DNA of 10,041 nt from NCBI GenBank assembly GCA_913009285.1, contig CAJVYE010000023.1:1-10041 (forward strand). The letters are read 5' to 3'. Positions 1 through 4,390 of this stretch are shown piece after piece. The translations under genes were made by a program, and so were the position numbers. This stretch comes from an uncultured Nitrospirota bacterium. GTDB lineage: Bacteria; Nitrospinota; Nitrospinia; SZUA-224. The notes under the pieces were generated by a model. That model saw nothing but the letters and a program-made list of their open reading frames with translations, was not told where the DNA came from and did not search any database. Within the stretch, counting starts at the first letter, position 1, and every line of letters begins with the position of its first letter.

Positions 1-132
1 AGGCATCTCATGAACAAGAGGGGTAGGCGGCTCAAAATGAGGACGATATGCACCCAAGTGCTGCGTGCGGAGGGGACGGCAAACGAGATAAATGAATGGG
101 ACTGGAGTTCAGATGTTTTTTTTTTTTTTTTT
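1..132. other. Non-genomic contig end: unreadable sequence, degenerate adapter copy and poly-T
   Basis: Positions 75-115 repeat 142-182 with only 4 mismatches in 41 bases, so they are an error-laden second copy of the Illumina index adapter. A run of 17 T (116-132) follows and leads into a clean adapter copy. Positions 1-74 resemble nothing I recognise and are best read as base-calling noise beyond the end of a read. No gene should be called here. Confidence 0.9.
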
Positions 133-198
133 CAAGCAGAAGACGGCATACGAGATAAAGGAATGTGACTGGAGTTCAGACGTGTGCTCTTCCGATCT
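133..198 (-). other. Illumina TruSeq P7/index adapter (contamination)
   Basis: The P7 flow-cell sequence lies at 133-156, an 8-base index AAAGGAAT at 157-164 (ATTCCTTT on the other strand), and the read-2 primer site at 165-198, ending GCTCTTCCGATCT. The same adapter with the same index occurs in the opposite orientation at 9892-9957, so both contig ends are adapter read-through from one library. The index matches TruSeq index 27 as I remember it. Genomic sequence begins at about 199. Confidence 0.98.
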
Positions 199-277
199 AG
201 ATTTTCATGGAAATTAATTACCCCTAAAAATTATGATGTAGACTCCGCTTAGAATACAGGCACATGCTATTTATGCA

Positions 278-458
278 ACCCTTTCAGGGTAATTCGATTT
301 TAGATTCTTTTTCCCAGGGTGATTACCCTGGGCTATGATATATAACCCTTTCAGGGTAAGTGGCCATACCCCAACGGGGTTACATATATTAGCCCAGGGT
401 CAGCGAAGCGCCACCCTGGGAATTGTAAAATACAAACGAAAATAAACCCTGAAAGGGT
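278..458. repeat. Left palindrome cluster (REP/BIME-like)
   Basis: Six palindromes lie in 181 bp. ACCCT-TTC-AGGGT occurs at 278-290 and 345-357, and the same unit inverted at 446-458. CCCAGGGT-GATT-ACCCTGGG occupies 313-332 and ACCCC-AAC-GGGGT occupies 368-380. A long hairpin with 8-bp arms lies at 393-400 and 413-420, and its 12-base interior contains GCGAAGC (403-409), a sequence known to form an unusually stable DNA mini-hairpin. Most units share an ACCC...GGGT core. Positions 199-277 contain nothing recognisable. Confidence 0.9.
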
Positions 459-482
459 TACATGAAAAGGGAGATCAACCAC

Positions 483-938
483 ATGCCGCAATCATTGGCA
501 AAGATATATATTCACATAATATTCTCGACCAAAAATCATGTATGTTTTCTTGAAGATGATGATATTCGTAAGGAAATGCACGCCTACATGACCTCCATAT
601 TGAAAGAATATGATTCCCATCCACTAATCATCGGGGGTCCCGCAGATCATGTTCATATACTTTGTACCCTTTCCAAGAACAATACTTTTGTGAAAATAAT
701 CGGTGAAACAAAACGTAATTCGTCAAAGTGGATTAAAACTAAAAATGGCAAATACTCAACATTCCAATGGCAAAACGGTTATGGGGCATTTTCAGTGAGT
801 TATTCCAATGTGCAAGGCGTCCGCAATTACATCATTAATCAAAAAAAGCATCACCAAAAGACAACGTTCCAGGACGAATTTCGAGACCTCTTGAAGAAAC
901 AGGGAATTAAGTTAGATGAACGATATGTATGGGACTAG
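483..938 (+). CDS. tnpA: IS200-like Y1 (HUH) transposase, REP-associated type
   Basis: This single-strand DNA transposase should nick and join DNA at hairpin sites through a 5'-phosphotyrosine. It has 151 residues, normal for the family. It opens MPQSLAKIYIHIIFSTKN, a conserved beta strand of short IS200-like transposases. The metal-binding HUH motif is H56-V-H58 in GGPADHVHIL. The likely nucleophile is Y116 in VRNYIINQKKHH, and the conserved WQNGYGAFSVS lies at about 96-106. I chose the ATG at 483 because it begins the conserved domain and follows AAAGGGAG (466-473) at 9 nt. An in-frame ATG at 462 would add 7 residues and lies within the upstream inverted repeat. The reading frame appears intact, so the enzyme may be active. 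The palindrome at 446-458 lies just upstream of the ribosome binding site and could lower translation by RNA folding, which is inference. Confidence 0.93.
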   Translation: MPQSLAKIYIHIIFSTKNHVCFLEDDDIRKEMHAYMTSILKEYDSHPLIIGGPADHVHILCTLSKNNTFVKIIGETKRNSSKWIKTKNGKYSTFQWQNGYGAFSVSYSNVQGVRNYIINQKKHHQKTTFQDEFRDLLKKQGIKLDERYVWD

Positions 939-991
939 TCAATTAACATAATGGTTATTGGATGTCTTACATAAACTTATTGGATGGTTTT

Positions 992-1080
992 ATGTAACCC
1001 TTTCAGGGTATATTTCTATCGGCGTTACCCAGGGTGGCGCTTCGCTGACCCTGGGCTGGTATATTTAGCCCTTTCAGGGC
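992..1080. repeat. Right palindrome cluster, inverted relative to the left
   Basis: ACCCT-TTC-AGGGT lies at 997-1009, a long hairpin at 1028-1055, and a variant unit GCCCT-TTC-AGGGC at 1068-1080. The hairpin is the exact reverse complement of 393-420. In the variant unit both outer bases have changed and remain paired. The T-run needed for an intrinsic terminator is absent: A's, not T's, follow the last unit on the plus strand. Confidence 0.88.
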
Positions 1081-1267
1081 AGAAAAAACTCTGATAGTTA
1101 TCCAACCACGGTTAAGGTAAAATAGACTCTGACTGTATTTTCTTATTCACCTAAAATAGATTGCGCAAATGTCTGATTTATAGCAAACTTTTTTGCAGGC
1201 TAAAGCCTGCGGCTACCCACAGAAATGTCGGAAGAACCATTTAGTATATGCAAATCTATAAAAATCC
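1081..1267. other. Intergenic spacer with one palindrome
   Basis: Together with the right palindrome cluster this fills the 329-bp gap between the transposase and the next gene. Apart from the palindrome at 1195-1210 I see no gene, no tRNA and no convincing terminator. The minus-strand operon ends at 1268, but no hairpin followed by a U-run (read on that strand) is present. Confidence 0.6.
1195..1210. repeat. Isolated REP-like palindrome of a second family
   Basis: GCAGGCT-AA-AGCCTGC is a perfect 7-bp inverted repeat with a 2-base loop, followed by GGCTACCC. It differs in sequence from the ACCCT/AGGGT palindromes next to the transposase. It lies 57 bp past the end of the minus-strand operon. 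On that strand six A's follow it, so it is not a classical intrinsic terminator. Confidence 0.75.
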
Positions 1268-1573
1268 CTAGAATTTAATGAAGAAGCCCAGCGCAACCCC
1301 TCCTCCATTTGCAGCCATATCCCCCCAATCTGCTTCATCGTCTATTACAAACTCTTTTACTACACCCAGACCGAGTATAATTACTGCTGAGATAAGCTTC
1401 CCTTTTGTCTCATTCTTGACAACCTTTTTCTCTATCAGGACATAAGATAAAAAATTCTGTCCTAGCGCTGAAAGCCCAAAATGCATGATCTTTTCTTCCG
1501 CCCGGGCATATACCTTTTGGGGTGTAACCATAAAAAAGGTAATTATTAAAATAATTATTAAACTATTCCTCAT
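1268..1573 (-). CDS. Small exported protein, YfiM-like, coupled to slipin
   Basis: The protein has 101 residues and I cannot assign a function. Residues 1-24 look like an uncleaved anchor or a signal peptide (hydrophobic core 4-16, then KVYARA). A second hydrophobic stretch lies at about 60-73. The spacing of K28-I-M-H31-F-G, K73-E74-F, D85-M-A-A-N89 and the glycine-rich GGGVALG resembles small periplasmic or membrane proteins of the YfiM/DUF2279-like type, a weak match made from memory. Its ATG overlaps the slipin stop codon as ATGA, so it is probably translated by coupling. That makes a role with the slipin/NfeD pair at the membrane plausible, which is inference. Its own Shine-Dalgarno (AAGGA inside the slipin 3' end) is short and close to the start. 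Confidence 0.75.
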   Translation of the reverse strand: MRNSLIIILIITFFMVTPQKVYARAEEKIMHFGLSALGQNFLSYVLIEKKVVKNETKGKLISAVIILGLGVVKEFVIDDEADWGDMAANGGGVALGFFIKF

Positions 1574-2352
1574 CCTTGCTTATCTTTACTGCTCGCTTTC
1601 TCTCCTAGTTTTAAGAATGGTTCGAAGAGATCTATTGGTATAGGGAATATGATCGTGGAGTTTTTATCTACAGCAACAGTGGTAAGGGTCTGGAGGAATC
1701 TCAGTTGTAAAGCAGGTTGGTGCGCCCCAATGATATCTGCTGCCTGTCCCAGTTTTTCTGCTGCCTGAAATTCTCCTTCTGCATTGATTATCTTTGCTCG
1801 CCTCTCTCTCTCTGCCTCTGCCTGCTTTGCTATAGCCCTCTGCATCTCCTGCGGGAGATCGACATTCTTCACCTCTACGGCTGAGACCTTTATACCCCAT
1901 GGCTCGGTCTGTAGATCTATTATCTCCTGGAGTTCAGCATTTATACTGTCCCTCTTGGAAAGGAGGTCATCAAGCTGACCCTGACCCAGTATGCTCCTTA
2001 GTGTGGTTTGTGATATCTGGGATGTGGCGTAGAGAAAGTCTTCTACCTCTATAATAGCCTTTTGGGAATCCATGACGCGGAAGTAGATAACCGCATTTAC
2101 CTTTACAGTTACATTATCCCTTGTGATGATATCCTGAGGCGGGACATCCATAACAACGGTCCTTAGGCTGACCTTGACCATCTTTTGGACACCCGGGATA
2201 ACAATTATTATTCCCGGCCCCTTCACCTTCCAGAATCTCCCAAGAAGGAATATAACCCCACGCTCATACTCCCTCAGTATTTTGATAGAGTTGAGTATAA
2301 ATAATACTATTATTACTACAAAGATCATTGGACTTAGCAGTAGATCCATCAT
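1570..2352 (-). CDS. Slipin / SPFH (band 7, stomatin-like) membrane scaffold protein
   Basis: This membrane-anchored SPFH protein oligomerises and organises membrane domains, and is the usual partner of an NfeD protease. Residues 6-24 are one transmembrane helix, and 28-185 form the band 7 domain, with [13 protein letters not shown] at 28-40 and a conserved proline in GPG and PG turns. A charged coiled coil spans about 168-205 ([20 protein letters not shown]). The C-terminal hydrophobic IIFPIPIDL is typical of slipins, as is the length of about 260 residues. Two ATGs are adjacent. GGAGGT (2356-2361) lies 3 nt from the first and 6 nt from the second, so translation may begin at 2349 (259 residues). 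It lies 19 bp after nfeD in the same operon. Confidence 0.95.
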   Translation of the reverse strand: MMDLLLSPMIFVVIIVLFILNSIKILREYERGVIFLLGRFWKVKGPGIIIVIPGVQKMVKVSLRTVVMDVPPQDIITRDNVTVKVNAVIYFRVMDSQKAIIEVEDFLYATSQISQTTLRSILGQGQLDDLLSKRDSINAELQEIIDLQTEPWGIKVSAVEVKNVDLPQEMQRAIAKQAEAERERRAKIINAEGEFQAAEKLGQAADIIGAHQPALQLRFLQTLTTVAVDKNSTIIFPIPIDLFEPFLKLGEKASSKDKQG

Positions 2353-2355
2353 GTT

Positions 2356-2361
2356 ACCTCC
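2356..2361 (-). promoter_or_regulatory. Shine-Dalgarno of the slipin gene
   Basis: Read on the minus strand the sequence is AAAAGGAGGTAAC followed by ATGATG, a perfect anti-16S match. The 3-nt gap to the first ATG is short and the 6-nt gap to the second is normal, which favours the second start. Confidence 0.8.
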
Positions 2362-2371
2362 TTTTGAAGAT

Positions 2372-3664
2372 CTAAGTTATTTTTGAGCGAACCCTTACCT
2401 TTAATCCATCTATCTTCTCTACGATTATCTTGTCTCCTTTCTTGATCATATCCCCACTCTCTGCCTTCCATATCTCACCATGTATAAAGATCTCTCCCCC
2501 GGGCTCGATGTTGGTTCTTGCAATACCTTCTGCCCCAATAAGACCATCTATACCTGAAACAGGTCTTGTTCTATGTGATTTCACAACAAGACCGAGTATT
2601 AGAACAGAGAATAACGCAGTGGCTGAAACAGTAGGGAGGATAACGGACCAGGATATCCTCAAGTAGGGTACGTCAGTATCTATCAGCATAAGGGACCCTA
2701 ACACCATAGAAATGATTCCTCCCACAGTGAGAAGGCCGTAGCTTGTTACCTTGATCTCTGCTATGAAAAGGATTAATCCGAGCAGGATGAGCGCCAATCC
2801 AGCATAGTTGATAGGCAATGTGTGGAAGGCATAAAATGCCAGGATGAGACTAATACCCCCCACAACACCAGGCAGGATCAGGCCTGGATTAGAGAGTTCA
2901 AAGTAAAGTCCGACCATTCCAAGGAGCATCAGGATATAGGCAATATTCGGGTTTGACAGGGCGCTGAGTATCCTCTGTCTCATATCCATATCTACATATC
3001 TTATCTTTACTCCCTTTGTGCTTATGATCGTTTTCCCTGTTTCGGTTTTCACCTCCTTTCCATCTATGCCCTGTATCAATTCGTCTATGTTCTCTGCTAT
3101 AAGGTCTATTACTCCCAGTTCTTTAGCCTCTTTCTCAGAGATGGAGACACTCTTCCTCACTGCATCCTCTGCCCAATCTGCATTACGACCCATCCTCTCT
3201 GCAATAGATCGTATATATGCAACCGCATCATTCTCTACCTTCTTCATCATTGTCCTATCCATCTTCCCCCCTCCCATGTTTACAGGATGGGCAGCGCCTA
3301 TGTTGGTACCAGGGGCCATAGCCGCTATATTTGCAGCCATCAGGATAAATGTCCCTGCAGATGCAGCACGCGAGCCGCTAGGGGCAACGTAGACCACCAC
3401 AGGTATCCTGGAGTTAAGTATCTCCTTCACAATGATCCTCATAGAGGTATCCAGCCCTCCGGGGGTATCAAGTTGGATAATAATCGCTCTATCTTTCTCC
3501 TCAGTTGCCTTTTTGATCTTACCGACCATGTATTCAGCAGCTATGGGGTTGATCACGCCATCGAATCTTAAGACCATGATCTCTTCGGTGGATAAAGCAG
3601 GAGAGATATATCCGAAGAAAAATAGAATCATAAAAATAGAGGTTACAGGAATCCTTTTCATCAT
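2372..3664 (-). CDS. nfeD: NfeD-family membrane-bound serine protease (long form)
   Basis: This is the long form: a ClpP-like (crotonase-fold) periplasmic protease, a membrane domain and a C-terminal NfeD OB-fold. Residues 1-25 are a signal peptide. The protease spans about 28-200, with LDTPGG at 65-70 and [12 protein letters not shown] at 95-106, where Ser102 aligns with the catalytic serine of the archaeal homologue PH1510. The catalytic lysine is probably Lys141 or Lys142, before the conserved [11 protein letters not shown]. About five membrane helices follow (roughly 241-362), then the OB domain (369-428, IGAEGIA...GEIWKA). PH1510 cleaves the C-terminal tail of its slipin partner, and the gene order here fits such a pair. 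The ATG at 3661 may be the true start, since AAGGA is only 1 nt from the first ATG and 4 nt from the second. Confidence 0.95.
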   Translation of the reverse strand: MMKRIPVTSIFMILFFFGYISPALSTEEIMVLRFDGVINPIAAEYMVGKIKKATEEKDRAIIIQLDTPGGLDTSMRIIVKEILNSRIPVVVYVAPSGSRAASAGTFILMAANIAAMAPGTNIGAAHPVNMGGGKMDRTMMKKVENDAVAYIRSIAERMGRNADWAEDAVRKSVSISEKEAKELGVIDLIAENIDELIQGIDGKEVKTETGKTIISTKGVKIRYVDMDMRQRILSALSNPNIAYILMLLGMVGLYFELSNPGLILPGVVGGISLILAFYAFHTLPINYAGLALILLGLILFIAEIKVTSYGLLTVGGIISMVLGSLMLIDTDVPYLRISWSVILPTVSATALFSVLILGLVVKSHRTRPVSGIDGLIGAEGIARTNIEPGGEIFIHGEIWKAESGDMIKKGDKIIVEKIDGLKVRVRSKIT

Positions 3665-3807
3665 ATCCTTTTTATTTCATGCCAGACCCGTTAGATTGAC
3701 TTATAGGTCTGTTTCTGATAATCTTATAAAAGAGATTATATATCATATAATAGTTATATTGTATATAAAATTTTGTTTTTTGAGTCTCAATTGTAATTTA
3801 GCTTCTC
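3665..3807. promoter_or_regulatory. Divergent promoter region between nfeD and queD
   Basis: This 143-bp, strongly AT-rich gap lies between divergent genes, so it should hold a promoter for each. Possible plus-strand boxes are TTGACT (3696-3701) and GATAAT (3717-3722) with a short 15-bp spacer. A possible minus-strand -10 is TATAAT, read as ATTATA at 3735-3740, with no convincing -35. I see no operator or riboswitch. In particular, nothing here looks to me like a preQ1 aptamer. Confidence 0.35.
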
Positions 3808-3825
3808 ATGGAAAGAGGGCTCGAT

Positions 3826-4197
3826 ATGTATGAGTTGAGTGTAGAGACAGGTTTTTCTGCAGCCCATCAACTGCTCGGTTATGGTGGTAACTGTGAGAAT
3901 ATCCATGGTCATAACTGGAAGTTAAGGGTCTTTCTGAGGGTAAAAGAATTGAACGATATAGGGATAGGGATGGATTTTAGGGAGATTAAGAAGAAAACTG
4001 ATGATCTCCTGTTAGGGTTGGATCATGTCAATATAAACAAGGTACCACCCTTTGATAGCATAAATCCATCTTCTGAGAATGTAGCAAGATGGCTATTTCA
4101 GCAGCTTGGGGGGCTTCTCAATTCGGACAATGTGAGGGTAAGCAGGGTTGATGTGAATGAGACAGATCAGTATTCTGTATCGTATTTTGAGGAATGA
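3826..4197 (+). CDS. queD: 6-carboxy-5,6,7,8-tetrahydropterin synthase (QueD/PTPS family)
   Basis: QueD converts 7,8-dihydroneopterin triphosphate to 6-carboxytetrahydropterin, an early step toward queuosine and other 7-deazapurines, in the cytoplasm. From the ATG at 3826 the protein has 123 residues, normal for QueD. Zinc ligands are His14 (FSAAHQL) and His27 and His29 (NIHGHN). Cys23 stands where the catalytic cysteine is expected. LDHVNIN (65-71) carries the second catalytic histidine, His67, and E112 in VNET is the expected substrate-binding acid. I prefer 3826 because the domain begins there and GAGGG lies 7 nt upstream; an ATG at 3808 would add MERGLD. No other queuosine gene is in the window. 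A tetrahydropterin role like that of eukaryotic PTPS is possible, but the CxxxHGH pattern favours QueD. Confidence 0.93.
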   Translation: MYELSVETGFSAAHQLLGYGGNCENIHGHNWKLRVFLRVKELNDIGIGMDFREIKKKTDDLLLGLDHVNINKVPPFDSINPSSENVARWLFQQLGGLLNSDNVRVSRVDVNETDQYSVSYFEE

Positions 4198-4205
4198 GTT
4201 AAAAA

Positions 4206-4377
4206 GTTGCGGGTTACGGGTTGCGCGTTACGAGTTGCGGGTTGCGAGTTTAATATTATGTAACCGTTCACAGTTAACAGTTAATGAAAACAGAAAGTAA
4301 AAGGAAATTGAAAAAACTGTAAACTGATAACTATGAATGGATACAATATTATTAACCCGCAACCCGCAACCCGAAAC
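4206..4377. repeat. Inverted-repeat element built from 7-bp units
   Basis: Six tandem heptamers of GTTGCGG type run from 4206 to 4247 (units 2-4 and 6 vary at one or two bases). On the right, three units in the reverse-complement sense, AACCCGC, AACCCGC and AACCCGA, run from 4354 to 4374. Inside, CAGTT occurs at 4271 and 4278, again 7 bp apart, and its complement AACTG at 4315 and 4322, also 7 bp apart. AATATTA-like sequence lies just inside both outer arms. The whole can fold into a long imperfect hairpin. It begins 8 bp after the queD stop and ends 13 bp before the next start codon. It has no coding capacity and fills the gap between the two genes. Confidence 0.85.
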
Positions 4378-4390
4378 ATAAAGATTATAA

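Larger units (their letters stand above)
278..1080 (+). mobile_element. IS200-like / REP-associated tyrosine transposase element with flanking palindromes
   Basis: A single Y1 HUH transposase gene is enclosed by clusters of short GC-rich palindromes. Positions 391-420 and 1028-1057 are perfect reverse complements over 30 bp. Positions 446-463 and 992-1009 are perfect reverse complements over 18 bp (ACCCTGAAAGGGTTACAT on the left). The two inverted-repeat pairs are nested in the same order around the gene, with different spacer lengths (25 and 18 bp). IS200/IS605 and RAYT enzymes recognise hairpins at element ends or in REP sequences, so these palindromes are likely substrates. The exact ends are uncertain. 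I see no IS605-type TnpB gene. Confidence 0.75.

Noticed and set aside
1..74. Possible gene fragment at the left end
   Set aside because: The stretch is joined to a degraded adapter copy and resembles no coding sequence I recognise; treated as read noise.
278..458. Repeats that might be a CRISPR array
   Set aside because: The units are short palindromes of varied length and orientation with irregular spacing, and there is no constant repeat-spacer pattern or cas gene.
1068..1100. Intrinsic terminator after the transposase
   Set aside because: The hairpin is followed by A's on the plus strand and by no U-run on the minus strand.
1664..1900. Open frame in another minus-strand phase inside slipin
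   Set aside because: It overlaps the slipin gene completely, and its composition (many Arg, Gly and Glu) reflects the coiled-coil codons in a shifted frame.
3018..3833. Several plus-strand frames opposite nfeD
   Set aside because: They are antisense to a well-supported protease gene, lack ribosome sites and show no family motifs.
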